In this document: positions 26,972 to 35,678 of the stretch, piece after piece | Numbering within the stretch: position 1 is the first letter of the stretch | Layout of the letters: every line of letters begins with the position of its first letter | Assembly: GCA_039961635.1 (NCBI GenBank) | Contig: JABRWB010000058.1 | Coordinates: 16,796 to 80,795 of the forward strand | Origin: a bacterium | GTDB lineage: Bacteria; 4484-113; JAGGVC01 | DNA: 64,000 nt | Direction: 5' to 3' | The notes under the pieces: model-generated | What the model saw: the letters and a program-made list of their open reading frames with translations, nothing else | Told to the model about the DNA's origin: nothing | Database searches by the model: none | Position numbers and translations under genes: made by a program

Positions 26972-28705
26972 GTGGCAACCGTAAAGCAGCAGCTGATAAG
27001 GCGGATCTTCGTCGCGGGAGTTGTGTTGTTTCTGGTGGTGCTGCCCGCGGCGATAATGGCCTATTTGGCCTACAACAGCCTGCGGGAAATCAGGATAAGG
27101 GAGGATTTCTTTTTCGAGCAGGTCGGGCACGACCTTTCCAAAAGGTTGATCTCAACACTCGAGATGCCGCTTTACGGGCCGGGATTCGAACTTGCGGAGC
27201 GTTTCGTCAAGGGGCAAAATTTCGGCGATCCTGCGGAAATCAGGGCAGTCCTGGGATTCCTTGAGAAATCCAGCGAAATGAGCGACGCGTTTTTTTGGTA
27301 TCCGGGGTCGATGTATCCGGCAGCCGTCCGTTCGCTGTATTACGATCCAGAGTCGTTTACGGAAAAGCCGGTTTCGGAACTCATCAAGCCGATAGAAGAG
27401 CGGACGCTTCAGGTGTTCAGGGAGGGCGAAGCTTTTAGGGATCTGCCGCGCGGTTTCACGCCGAAGACCTACCAAGGCTACACGGTCGCAATCTGGGGAA
27501 TGCGGTTCGCCGACGAAACCTGGGTGATGACGCTGGTCGCGGAGGAATCCGGCAATACGATTGGATTTCTTACCTATCGTTTGAACGAAAAGGAGTATTT
27601 GCGTCTAGCGAGGGGGCTTTACAACGAGATGTTTCCTTCGGGCAAAATCATGGGCGGAATGGACGAAGTCCCGCGGGATTTGGGGGCGGAAGTGTATTTC
27701 AACCTGCTGCCTTTTAACGACGAGGCGCATGAAGCGACGAGCGATATCGCGGCCTCCAGAAATTACGTTTACGACTCGAAGGGATACGAATCATCGTTGT
27801 GGGGAATCCGGGTTTTCGTCGCCAATCGGGAGCGCGTGCGCGTCAACGACAGGCTGGTCACTTCGATGCTTGCGCTGCTTGCCGGTTTGTTCGCGCTCAT
27901 AGTTTTGGGCGTTTTGCTGCTTTATTACTTGGTGTCGAAGGAGTTGCAGCTAGCCAAATTAAAAAGCGGATTTGTGTCGAATGTAAGCCACGAGCTGAAA
28001 ACGCCGCTTTCGCTAATCAGGCTGTTCGCGGAAACGCTCGAAATGGACAGGGTCGAGTCGGAACAGGAAAAGAAGCGCTTTTACTCGATTATTCATAACG
28101 AAAGCGTCAGACTGACCAATCTTATAAACAACATTCTGGATTTCAGCCGCATCGAAGAGGGCCGCAAGAAGTATGAAATGGCCACCGAGGATTTGAAATC
28201 GTTGTTGTCGGATACCTTGGATGCGTACGCGTTTCAGCTTGACACGGCAGGATTCAAGGTGAACGTGCAGTCGGGCGACGGCGAATATTTCGCTGAAGTT
28301 GACCGGGACAGCTTCAAGCAGGCCGTGCTGAACTTGCTCGACAACGCGGTGAAGTACAGCGGGGACGAGCGCCGGATAGATGTCGGACTGTCACGGTCGG
28401 GAGGATTCGTCCGCGTGTCCGTTCGCGACTACGGAATCGGCATACTGCCTCAAGACCTCACGCGCGTTTTCGACAAATTCTTCCGGGCGGGAAACGAGGA
28501 TGTTTACAAGGTTAAGGGAAGCGGGCTGGGGCTTGCCGTGGTCAGGCATATTATGGACGCGCATTCGGGTAGAATAGACGTGAGAAGCGAGCCGGGCAAG
28601 GGCAGCGAGTTTTGCCTTCTGTTTCCGGAAAGCGCTGGATCGCGCGAACCCGGCGAAGGCGGTGCCGGGCCGCTTCGACAACCTTCCGGGGGCCGCAAAA
28701 GTTGA
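26972..28705 (+). CDS. Sensor histidine kinase with long extracytoplasmic sensor
   Basis: This GTG start has GAGG upstream. Domains run as follows: TM1 (about 12-34), a sensor region of about 265 residues with VWGMRFADETWVMTLVA-like strands, TM2 (about 298-322), HisKA with His340 (NVSHELKTPLS), then HATPase_c (AVLNLLDNAVKYSG, RDYGIGI, GSGLGLAVVRHIMDAHSG). It autophosphorylates on His340 and passes phosphate to the response regulator immediately downstream, with which it shares a one-base TGATG overlap. The signal is unknown. A HAMP is not obvious between TM2 and HisKA. The sensor shows no recognised ligand-binding fold. Confidence 0.93.
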   Translation: MATVKQQLIRRIFVAGVVLFLVVLPAAIMAYLAYNSLREIRIREDFFFEQVGHDLSKRLISTLEMPLYGPGFELAERFVKGQNFGDPAEIRAVLGFLEKSSEMSDAFFWYPGSMYPAAVRSLYYDPESFTEKPVSELIKPIEERTLQVFREGEAFRDLPRGFTPKTYQGYTVAIWGMRFADETWVMTLVAEESGNTIGFLTYRLNEKEYLRLARGLYNEMFPSGKIMGGMDEVPRDLGAEVYFNLLPFNDEAHEATSDIAASRNYVYDSKGYESSLWGIRVFVANRERVRVNDRLVTSMLALLAGLFALIVLGVLLLYYLVSKELQLAKLKSGFVSNVSHELKTPLSLIRLFAETLEMDRVESEQEKKRFYSIIHNESVRLTNLINNILDFSRIEEGRKKYEMATEDLKSLLSDTLDAYAFQLDTAGFKVNVQSGDGEYFAEVDRDSFKQAVLNLLDNAVKYSGDERRIDVGLSRSGGFVRVSVRDYGIGILPQDLTRVFDKFFRAGNEDVYKVKGSGLGLAVVRHIMDAHSGRIDVRSEPGKGSEFCLLFPESAGSREPGEGGAGPLRQPSGGRKS

Positions 28706-29388
28706 TGGCTAAAATCTTGGTTGTGGAAGACGAGCCGGACATGAGGTTCGGCCTGGAGCACAATCTTCGTTTCGAGGGATATCAAGTAATCTGCGCCGAG
28801 GACGGCAAAACGGGTCTGGAAATGGCGCGGTACTCGTCTCCCGATCTCGTGCTTTTGGACATTATGCTGCCGGGAATGAGCGGGCTGGAAGTTTTGCGCC
28901 AGCTAAGGAAAGAACGGCGCGGTCTTCCGGTGATTCTCGTCACCGCCAAAGGCCAGGAGATGGACAAAATTATCGGCCTGGAATCGGGAGCGGACGACTA
29001 CATTACGAAACCGTTCAGCGTGAAAGAGCTGCTTGCGCGCGTCAACGCCGTGCTGCGCAGATACCAGAGCCGGGGGGAAATAGGGGAGTACTCGTTCGGC
29101 GACGTGAAAATAGATTTCAAAAATATGCAGGCGACCAAAGGCGGGCGGGATTTGGAATTCACGCACAGGGAATTCGAGATAATGAAGGTTTTCGTGCGTC
29201 ACAAGAACGAAGTGATTCCGCGCTCGGTGCTTTTGGACGAAGTTTGGGGATACGAGTCGAAGGTGTTCCCGAACACGCGTACCGTCGATACGCATATAGC
29301 CAAGCTGCGAAAGAAAATCGAGGACGACACCGAGAATCCGCACCATATAATCACGGTGCACAGGATGGGCTACCGCTTCATGGACTAG
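28705..29388 (+). CDS. OmpR/PhoB-family response regulator
   Basis: The start is ATG 28705, overlapping the kinase stop by one base; a longer frame runs back inside the kinase and is not used. The receiver domain has Asp9, phosphoacceptor Asp52 (LLDIMLPG), Thr80 and Lys102 in place. The C-terminal winged helix has RTVDTHIAKLRKKIE and HRMGYRFMD, as in PhoB-type regulators. It is the cytoplasmic partner of the upstream kinase. Its stop codon shares the palindrome CTAG with the stop of the convergent propeller gene. Confidence 0.95.
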   Translation: MAKILVVEDEPDMRFGLEHNLRFEGYQVICAEDGKTGLEMARYSSPDLVLLDIMLPGMSGLEVLRQLRKERRGLPVILVTAKGQEMDKIIGLESGADDYITKPFSVKELLARVNAVLRRYQSRGEIGEYSFGDVKIDFKNMQATKGGRDLEFTHREFEIMKVFVRHKNEVIPRSVLLDEVWGYESKVFPNTRTVDTHIAKLRKKIEDDTENPHHIITVHRMGYRFMD

Positions 29389-30431
29389 CGCACGTTGATC
29401 GTGCGGACTTCCCCCATCCAGGAAACGGTTCTTATGTTGTAGTCGGACGAGTTCGCCAGATAAAGTGTCTTTTTGGAGTCCACGACGAGGTCCAGGTAAC
29501 TGGCAAAGTCCGCGTTGAATCCGTTGCCGTCCTTGTTGGTGCCCGGATTTTTCGGCGAGCCGGCGAGAGTGTAAACGTAATACATCCCCGACGCCGCATC
29601 CCAGGAAAGCTGGCGGACGCAGTGATTCTGGTTGTCCATCACGAAAAGATTGCCTTCCTTGTCCGCGGCAAGTCCGGTGAGCTGCCAGCCCAAGAGAGCG
29701 CTCGTACCCGGCCCGTCGCGGAATCCGACTTCGCGCGTCCCGTCAGGCTTGAGACCGCCCGCGATCGTGGTCAGGTTACCTTGCTTGTACTGCCTGATAA
29801 GTCCGTCGGTTCCCTCGGCGATGAATATCGAGCCGTCCGGACCGACCGCTAGGTATGACGGATTGCGCAGCTTCGCCTGAAGCGCCGGGCCGTCGAAGAG
29901 TCCCTTCGACTCCTGGGTTATACGTGCGCCCTCTCCCGCCCCCTCGTATACCGGATCCACCCCGGCGAGCCTTTTGACCTGGCCCGAATTGTCGTATTGG
30001 AGCAGCCAGCCGTTTCCGATGTCGCCGATGAAGATGTTCCCCGCCGAGTCGATCGCAAGGCCGTCGGGCTGGAACCGCCCGGAAATGAAAGGATCCGGGC
30101 TGATTCGCGGATCCCCCTTGGTCAAAATCGTTTCCGCCTGGCCTCCGCTTATGCGAAGAACGCGCCCGCCGCGAAGGTCGTTGGCGAAAATCGTTCCGTC
30201 AGGAGCGACGCGTATCCGGCTCATTTCCGCCGAGACGCCTTGATCGGAATTGATGTTCTCGACTCGCTTGTTTATGCGCCTTTCTATGTCCGGCCCGTAC
30301 AGGAAATAAAGCGCGCCGTCTGGGCCGATTGCGACCGAGTGAACTCCGTCCCAGGACATCTGCGCCCGCGGCGCCCCCACGTAGATTGCTATGGCGGCCA
30401 GCACCGCCAGGATTGCGACTGCCTTTCTCAC
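29385..30431 (-). CDS. NHL/SMP-30-type beta-propeller, secreted
   Basis: A signal peptide (VAILAVLAAIAIYVGAPRAQ) leads a 348-residue protein with four or more NHL-like blades: PDGLAIDSAGNIFIGDIGN, PSYLAVGPDGSIFIAEGTD, LTGLAADKEGNLFVMDNQN and LDLVVDSKKTLYLANSSD. These are protein-binding propellers often found in secreted proteins. The GTG start at 30431 has CGGAGG upstream. The stop overlaps that of the response regulator. Whether it acts with the kinase pair is unknown. Confidence 0.8.
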   Translation of the reverse strand: MRKAVAILAVLAAIAIYVGAPRAQMSWDGVHSVAIGPDGALYFLYGPDIERRINKRVENINSDQGVSAEMSRIRVAPDGTIFANDLRGGRVLRISGGQAETILTKGDPRISPDPFISGRFQPDGLAIDSAGNIFIGDIGNGWLLQYDNSGQVKRLAGVDPVYEGAGEGARITQESKGLFDGPALQAKLRNPSYLAVGPDGSIFIAEGTDGLIRQYKQGNLTTIAGGLKPDGTREVGFRDGPGTSALLGWQLTGLAADKEGNLFVMDNQNHCVRQLSWDAASGMYYVYTLAGSPKNPGTNKDGNGFNADFASYLDLVVDSKKTLYLANSSDYNIRTVSWMGEVRTINVR

Positions 30432-30445
30432 GACTTGCCTCCGGT

Positions 30446-30475
30446 GAGTCTACCCCTGACTCATGACGATTGTAA
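30446..30475 (-). promoter_or_regulatory. Promoter and 5' stem-loop of the NHL-propeller gene
   Basis: The minus strand has TACAAT (30475-30470). The predicted start near 30463 coincides with the stem TGAGTC-(7)-GACTCA (30464-30446), and CGGAGG follows before the GTG. Confidence 0.5.
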
Positions 30476-30551
30476 CAGACATTTATTCGATTGCGCGCTC
30501 GCGCATTCGAGAGCGCTGCCGCCGGCGTTTTCCTGCGCACATCCGCGGTGG

Positions 30552-30625
30552 TAAACTTATGGCTGACGGAGGAGTTTAACCGCCGTTCCGTTTCGCGGAG
30601 CAAAAGGAATCCGGGCATCCGCCCG
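30552..30625 (+). promoter_or_regulatory. Promoter and leader hairpins of the first DUF4139 gene
   Basis: TAAACT at 30552-30557 is a likely -10. The leader of about 75 bases starts with an imperfect stem ACGGAGG-(7)-CCGCCGT at 30566-30586. It ends with CGGGC-ATCC-GCCCG at 30612-30625 just before AAAGGGG. Confidence 0.35.
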
Positions 30626-30639
30626 AAAGGGGAATCGAA

Positions 30640-31980
30640 ATGAAGATTCGCGTGTTGGTACTTGCCGCGGCTTTTGCCGCAACGGCGCTTTCGCTTTGCG
30701 CGTCGGCGTCGGAGCTGTCGCTTACCGTTTACAACGACAATTTCGCGCTCGTTCGCGACGTGCGCACGACCACTCTGGGCGAGGGGATAAACCATCTGAC
30801 GGTGACGGATGTCGCCGCGCTTCTCGATCCGACCAGCGTCCATTTCAAGGTGCTGTCCGGGCCTTCGACGTACCTGCTGGAGCAGAATTTCGACTATGAC
30901 CTGCTTTCAAGCGACAAGCTGCTGTCCAAGTACATCGGAAAGGAAATCACGCTTGTGGATACGCAAACGGGAGTCCGTTCGCGAGTGAAACTTCTGTCGA
31001 CATCGGGCGGCATGGTCGTGGAAAAGGACGGAACTGTGCTTCTCAATCCGGGTGGACGAGTGGAGCTGTCCGGCGGGACGGGCGAGCTTCTGCTGGAACC
31101 GACGCTCAACTGGGACATCGCGGCGGACAAGGCCGGGACTGTGAACTACGAGCTTTCGTACATGACAAGCGGGATGTCGTGGAACTGTGATTACGTGTTC
31201 CTGCTGGCGGACACGGAAAAAACCGGCGACATGGAAGGCTGGGTGACGCTGAACAACAACAGCGGCGCGACCTACCGCGACGCAAAACTACAATTAATCG
31301 CGGGCGACGTGCGCCGTGTGCAGGAGCCGGCGCCGGCCGGTTGGGCCGGAGCCGTTCCCGAGGCCGCAAAGATGGCCGACGGCGCGGGATTTCAGGAGGA
31401 ATCGTTCTTCGAGTACCACCTCTACACGCTGCCGCGCGCGACGACGATAAAGATGAACCAGACGAAACAGATAAGCCTCTTGAACGCGGCGGACATTCCG
31501 ACGCGCAAGGTGTACATCTATCCCGGCGGCGACAAGGTGCAGGTCAAGGTCGAGTTCGACAACGAGGAGGCGAACAACCTGGGCATCGCGCTGCCGAAGG
31601 GCAAGATACGCGTGTTCAAGCGGGACAGCGCGGGCGTGCCGCAGTTCATCGGCGAAGACTGGGTCGACCACACTCCGCGAAAGGAGACAGTGCGGCTGTA
31701 CATCGGCGACGCGTTCGACATCGTGGGCGAGAAAACGCAGACGAACTACTCTGACATCGGCAAGGGCTACCGCGAGACCTGGCAGGTGAAGATCAAGAAC
31801 CGCAAGGAGAAGGAAGCGATCACCGTCGTCGTCCCGCACCAGATATACGGCGACTGGAAGATGGTCGAAAGCAACTTCGACTACGTCAAGAAGGACGCGT
31901 GGACCGCGGAGTTCAAGGTCCCCGTCGCCGCGGACGGCGAAGCGACGCTCAACTTCACGTTCGAGGTGCGGTGGAAGTAA
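30640..31980 (+). CDS. DUF4139 secreted protein (paralogue 1, intact)
   Basis: This 446-residue protein has a signal peptide (LVLAAAFAATALSLCASAS) and the DUF4139 pattern: LTVYNDNFALVRDVR, VDHTPRKETVRLYIGDAFDIVG, KIKNRKEKEAITVVVPHQIYG and LNFTFEVRWK at the end. DUF4139 proteins are exported and of unknown function; some are linked to mucoidy-inhibitor-like families. AAAGGGG precedes the ATG. A paralogue 1.1 kb downstream shows the same features but is broken. Confidence 0.88.
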   Translation: MKIRVLVLAAAFAATALSLCASASELSLTVYNDNFALVRDVRTTTLGEGINHLTVTDVAALLDPTSVHFKVLSGPSTYLLEQNFDYDLLSSDKLLSKYIGKEITLVDTQTGVRSRVKLLSTSGGMVVEKDGTVLLNPGGRVELSGGTGELLLEPTLNWDIAADKAGTVNYELSYMTSGMSWNCDYVFLLADTEKTGDMEGWVTLNNNSGATYRDAKLQLIAGDVRRVQEPAPAGWAGAVPEAAKMADGAGFQEESFFEYHLYTLPRATTIKMNQTKQISLLNAADIPTRKVYIYPGGDKVQVKVEFDNEEANNLGIALPKGKIRVFKRDSAGVPQFIGEDWVDHTPRKETVRLYIGDAFDIVGEKTQTNYSDIGKGYRETWQVKIKNRKEKEAITVVVPHQIYGDWKMVESNFDYVKKDAWTAEFKVPVAADGEATLNFTFEVRWK

Positions 31981-32192
31981 GCCTGGCCCGGCCATTAGCT
32001 CAAATCGCTTAACATAAGACGGTCTAAAATCGGCTTAAAAAACGCGTTCGCGGAATTCTCCGCCGCGTAAACTCGAAAAAAAAAAAAAAAAAAAAAAAAA
32101 AAATCGCTCCGTTTTGCGGGGTTTTTGGGCTGAATTTTTCGAGCGGAGCTTTTAACTGGTCTTGACAGTGCCAGCGAGTGCCGTTTCGATGG
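31981..32192. other. Intergenic region with a run of 28 A
   Basis: The region holds a small hairpin GCGGA-ATTC-TCCGC (32050-32063), a homopolymer of 28 A (32076-32103), and a loose stem GCTCCG/CGGAGC (32106-32149) followed by TTTT that could end the upstream transcript. No gene is seen. The long A run is prone to slippage and may be misassembled. Confidence 0.5.
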
Positions 32193-32198
32193 TATAAT
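32193..32198 (+). promoter_or_regulatory. Extended -10 promoter of the 283-aa gene
   Basis: TGGTATAAT gives TATAAT at 32193-32198. TTGACA at 32162-32167 is too far away (25 bases) to be its -35. Confidence 0.45.
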
Positions 32199-32242
32199 TT
32201 TCTGGCGGCCCGGTCTTGTATGCAGCCAAGGAGATGGGGGCA

Positions 32243-33094
32243 ATGAGGTTTTTTAGCGGTTGTGTTTTGGCGGCATTTATCGCAGTTGTTGGTTTAGCGT
32301 CATCCGTAAGCGCGCAACAGAATGTTGCAGATGCAAGCGTCAAATGGGCGGTGATTTCCCGTTCGGGAGAGCTGGGAAAACATTGGAATGAGCTTAATCC
32401 GGACTGCGGAGTACGACTTCAGGCATACCTGAATTCGATCAAAAGATGTCTTCCTTCAATGTACCTGGAGTCGGTTCCTCAGGTTGAAATGAAATGCGAA
32501 GTCTCGGATTTTCAGGGATGGTGGAAAGAGCCGAAGTTGGCTGTATCTTCCGCCTATGTCGGTTCCACTCAAGATTTCCAGCCTGCCGCACTGCCATTCC
32601 TGCTGCTTCGCATCCGACTTGATGACGCGGTTTATCAGAGACTCAATGTCAAGCACAATATCTGGTATTTTGACTTTCCAATCGAGGTCAGCAAGTCCAG
32701 AAGCTCTCCTGAATTCTTCGGCGGGTCGTTTGGAGTAAGGCAAGTGCCGCTTCCCGCGTTCGATAAGGTGACGCTGGAATGGCGCGACGATCTAATTAGT
32801 CAGATTCAGGCACGCAATAAACGCAAACTTGAATTCACCATTTCCATTGAGTATGCGAACGACGAATATGGCAAGTACATCAGCAAGATTATTTTCGAGG
32901 ATGCCCCGTACATAAACAATTTTACCGGAGATCTACAACTTAGTAAAATTGAATACTGCTACACAACAAAAAACGGCATATGGCTACCGGAATCGATCAA
33001 CCAAAGCCGATGGATTCAATGGGAAGAATGGTCGCTTGCAAGGCGAACATACAAGTTCAACCAATATAAGTTCATTCAAATTGTTCCCAGCTAG
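32243..33094 (+). CDS. Secreted protein of unknown function, A/T-rich, between two DUF4139 genes
   Basis: ATG at 32243 has AAGGAG nine bases upstream. An earlier ATG at 32234 would start directly on the Shine-Dalgarno. The 283-residue protein has a signal peptide (FFSGCVLAAFIAVVGLASSVSA). A beta-rich mature part follows, with many Trp, Tyr and Phe (KHNIWYFDFPIEVSKSR, ISIEYANDEYGKYISK, WIQWEEWSLARRTYKFNQY). No family is recognised. The codon use is visibly more A/T-rich than either flanking DUF4139 gene, which suggests later arrival. Confidence 0.6.
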   Translation: MRFFSGCVLAAFIAVVGLASSVSAQQNVADASVKWAVISRSGELGKHWNELNPDCGVRLQAYLNSIKRCLPSMYLESVPQVEMKCEVSDFQGWWKEPKLAVSSAYVGSTQDFQPAALPFLLLRIRLDDAVYQRLNVKHNIWYFDFPIEVSKSRSSPEFFGGSFGVRQVPLPAFDKVTLEWRDDLISQIQARNKRKLEFTISIEYANDEYGKYISKIIFEDAPYINNFTGDLQLSKIEYCYTTKNGIWLPESINQSRWIQWEEWSLARRTYKFNQYKFIQIVPS

Positions 33095-33127
33095 CATTTT
33101 GTAAGATCAAGGCCAAAAGGGGGGCTT

Positions 33128-34495
33128 ATGCAACGCAAATTTGCGATGCAGGTTGCTTCATTTGCGGCGGTGTACATCTTGCTATCGGCAGCAGCAGTTG
33201 CTGACGAAGGGCCGCGCGGAAACCTTTAGGTAACGATTTACAACAGAAGCTTCGCGCTGGTGACGCAAAAGCGATCGTTTAACGTGGTAAAGGGATTAAA
33301 CGAAATTACCGCTACGGACATCGCACCGAAAATCGATCCAACGAGCGTGCATTTCAAACCGGTCTCCGGCCCGGCAGTCACAGTGCTGGAGCAGAACTTC
33401 GACTACGACCTGCTTTCCGCGGGCGTGCTTTTGCAGAAATATATCGGCCGCGAAATCACACTGGTGAACAACAAAACCGGCGACCGGCAGAAGGTTACTG
33501 TGCTTTCGGTATCGCGCCGGCTTATCGTGGAAAAAGACGGGATTGTTTTTTCGCCTTCGGATTTTTATATGCCTTGTTCCCACAGCATTGAGCTTCCCGA
33601 CGGAGCGGGCGAGCTGCTCATCTCGCCGACGCTCAACTGGCAGATTGAAGCGGAGTCGGCGGGAACGCTCGAATACGAGCTTTCCTATTTGACGGATGGC
33701 CTGGACTGGCGCTGCAGCTATATCCTCGCGGTGGAAGAGGACGAGTCGATGGCCGAGCTTGAAGGGCTGGTGACGCTTGAAAACGAATGCGGAATTTCGT
33801 TCGAAGACGCGACACTCAACCTGGTGGCAGGAAACGTGCGCATCCGGAAGCCAGGGCAGTTCAGAACCTATGCGACGATTGACGAAGACGGAGACTGGAT
33901 CGGGGAAATAAAGGACTCGCAAATTTTCGAGTACCACATGTACACGGTGCCCTGGCCGACTTCGATACAGAACAATCAGCTAAAGCAGATAAAGCTGATC
34001 GGAGCGAAAAACGTTCCCGTGCGCAGGATTTTGACTTACGACGGCTTCGGTGCGAACGTGAACCTTGTTTACGAATTCGACAACGTAGAGGAAAACGGGC
34101 TGGGGATCCCGCTTCCGAAGGGTAACGTGCGAGTCCAGCGGCGCGACAGGCGGGGCGGGATTATCGAACTGGGAAAGGACTTTCTCGACCACACTCCAAG
34201 AAAAGAGACGGTGCGCCTGAAGGCGGGTTACGCGCCCGGATTGCAGGCGGCCGTCAAGAAATCGGATTACGACAAAAAACGCCGCCTGCGCGATTATGAG
34301 GTCAAATTCTGGAACCGGACGCGAAGAAGCGTGGAAATCGAGTATGAATTCGGACTTCAGCCGGGGACTTGGAAAATATCCAATTCGAGCCTTGAATACG
34401 AGCGAACGAGCGTTACGACAGCGGTTTTCAAAGTTCCCGTAGGCGGCGGCCGGGTTTCCTTCCTTAGATTTTCTGTGGTTTTTCCGAAAAAATGA
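33128..34495 (+). pseudogene. DUF4139 protein, paralogue 2, interrupted by an in-frame TAG
   Basis: The original start is ATG 33128, after AAGGGGGG, opening a signal peptide (VASFAAVYILLSAAAVA). At codon 34 (33227-33229) an in-frame TAG stands where paralogue 1 has Ser, between L and VTIYNRSFALV (LSLTVYN in the intact copy). The frame then stays open to 34495 with all DUF4139 motifs (VDHTPRKETVRL becomes LDHTPRKETVRL; the last residues are FLRFSVVFPKK). One base change explains the stop. It could be a real nonsense mutation, a sequencing error, or read through. The remainder could restart at GTG 33260, but without a signal. Confidence 0.7.
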
Positions 34496-34544
34496 TCAAT
34501 TCGAAATTAGCACTGAACTGGCCAAATCGTTGCCCGGCGGCGCA

Positions 34545-34573
34545 TTGACACACCGGATTGACGGGCATATACT
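34545..34573 (+). promoter_or_regulatory. Canonical sigma-70 promoter for the zinc-ribbon gene
   Basis: TTGACA (34545-34550), 17 bases, then TATACT (34568-34573). It is one of the few promoters here with a perfect -35. Confidence 0.6.
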
Positions 34574-34621
34574 CGCCCCGGCTGTAGCGGTACATCTCAT
34601 TTTTTCCGCCGGAGACGCCAG

Positions 34622-35131
34622 ATGATTTTCTGCAGGCATTGCGGGACAAGCAACGTTGACCACGCGTCTTTCTGCACGGCCTGCGGACAGCCGATCAAGG
34701 AGCCCGCATCCGGGGAGGGACAGGCGCTTCCTGATGCCGGGAGCGCGCCCTATTCGCAGCCGCCGGAAACCGGGCGCCCGCAATATTCGCAGCCCCCGGA
34801 AGCTCAACGGACCCACGCGCAGCCGCATCCCCACGCGGGCGGATACTACGGCGGGCAGGGCGCTCCGCCGCCGCAGGTGAAAAACTGGCTGGTCGAGGCA
34901 ATCATCGCGACGATCTGTTGCTGCGTTCCGCTTGGCGTCGTTTCGATAATTTTTGCGGCTCAGGTGAATACAAAGCTTGCGCAGGGGGATTATGCGGGGG
35001 CGGTATCATCCTCCAATAACGCGCGGCTGTTTTTCATCCTGGCGCTTGTTCTCGGCTTGATTGCGAACATTGCGGCGTTCGCGCTCAATTTCGCGGCGAT
35101 TATGGCGGAAATGGGCACCGGCGGATTTTAA
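34622..35131 (+). CDS. Zinc-ribbon membrane protein with CD225/dispanin-like C-terminus
   Basis: The 169-residue protein starts with a zinc ribbon, FCRHCGTSN and FCTACGQPI (two CxxC pairs). A proline/tyrosine-rich linker follows. A CD225-like double membrane segment then runs NWLVEAIIATICCCVPLGVVSIIFAAQ and ARLFFILALVLGLIANIAAF-like. The CD225 signature (LxxAIxxTxCCCxPLGxVxIxxA) is well kept. CD225 proteins sit in the inner membrane; bacterial roles are unclear. The next gene starts four bases after the stop, giving an operon with DUF2752. Confidence 0.85.
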   Translation: MIFCRHCGTSNVDHASFCTACGQPIKEPASGEGQALPDAGSAPYSQPPETGRPQYSQPPEAQRTHAQPHPHAGGYYGGQGAPPPQVKNWLVEAIIATICCCVPLGVVSIIFAAQVNTKLAQGDYAGAVSSSNNARLFFILALVLGLIANIAAFALNFAAIMAEMGTGGF

Positions 35132-35134
35132 ACC

Positions 35135-35602
35135 GTGGGAAATGCAAGCCGCGAATCAGGAGCAGGATCAACCCGTCCGGGACAATGGAACTTCGCGTCC
35201 GCGTCCGGGAAGGCTTTCATAGTCCTGTGCTGGCTTGCTTTCGTGCTCGGCGCGGTCATGTTTTTGAAATTCGATCCTTCCGAATCGCGATTTCTGCCCC
35301 GCTGCGTTTTTCACTCCCTCACCGGGCTTTACTGCCCGGGATGCGGAACCACGCGCGCTTTTCACGCGCTTGTGCACGGCGATTTCGCGGCCGCGCTGCG
35401 CGACAACCTGTTTTTCGCGGCGCTTTTGCCGGTGATTCTCTGGCTGCTCGCGATTGAAACGGGCGGCGCGTTTTTCGGATGGCGGCCGCGGCTGCGGCCC
35501 GCGCCCGCGGCGCTGCTTTGGACGCTTCTGGCGGCGCTTATCGCGTTCACCGTGCTTCGCAACATCCCCATTCCCGCGTTCGAATTTCTTCGGCCGCGGT
35601 AG
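35135..35602 (+). CDS. DUF2752 membrane protein
   Basis: The 155-residue protein has the DUF2752 hallmark CPGCGTTRA, then three hydrophobic segments. The GTG start is four bases after the CD225-like gene. The two families are often neighbours in genomes, suggesting one function, still unknown. Confidence 0.88.
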   Translation: MGNASRESGAGSTRPGQWNFASASGKAFIVLCWLAFVLGAVMFLKFDPSESRFLPRCVFHSLTGLYCPGCGTTRAFHALVHGDFAAALRDNLFFAALLPVILWLLAIETGGAFFGWRPRLRPAPAALLWTLLAALIAFTVLRNIPIPAFEFLRPR

Positions 35603-35642
35603 CCCGTATCTCGCATGCGACCTTGCCCGCGGCCGGCGCGGT

Positions 35643-35666
35643 TATAATTGACCGGGGGTGCTCCCC
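35643..35666 (+). promoter_or_regulatory. Promoter and 5' stem-loop of the SIMPL gene
   Basis: TATAAT at 35643-35648 and the predicted start near 35655 sit on the hairpin GGGG-GTGCT-CCCC (35654-35666). AGGAGG follows. Confidence 0.45.
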
Positions 35667-35678
35667 AGGAGGCCGTGC

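Noticed and set aside
33227-33229. Amber codon read as pyrrolysine or a general TAG reassignment
   Set aside because: Several genes in the window end normally at TAG, and there is no Pyl gene or context. A mutation or error is simpler.
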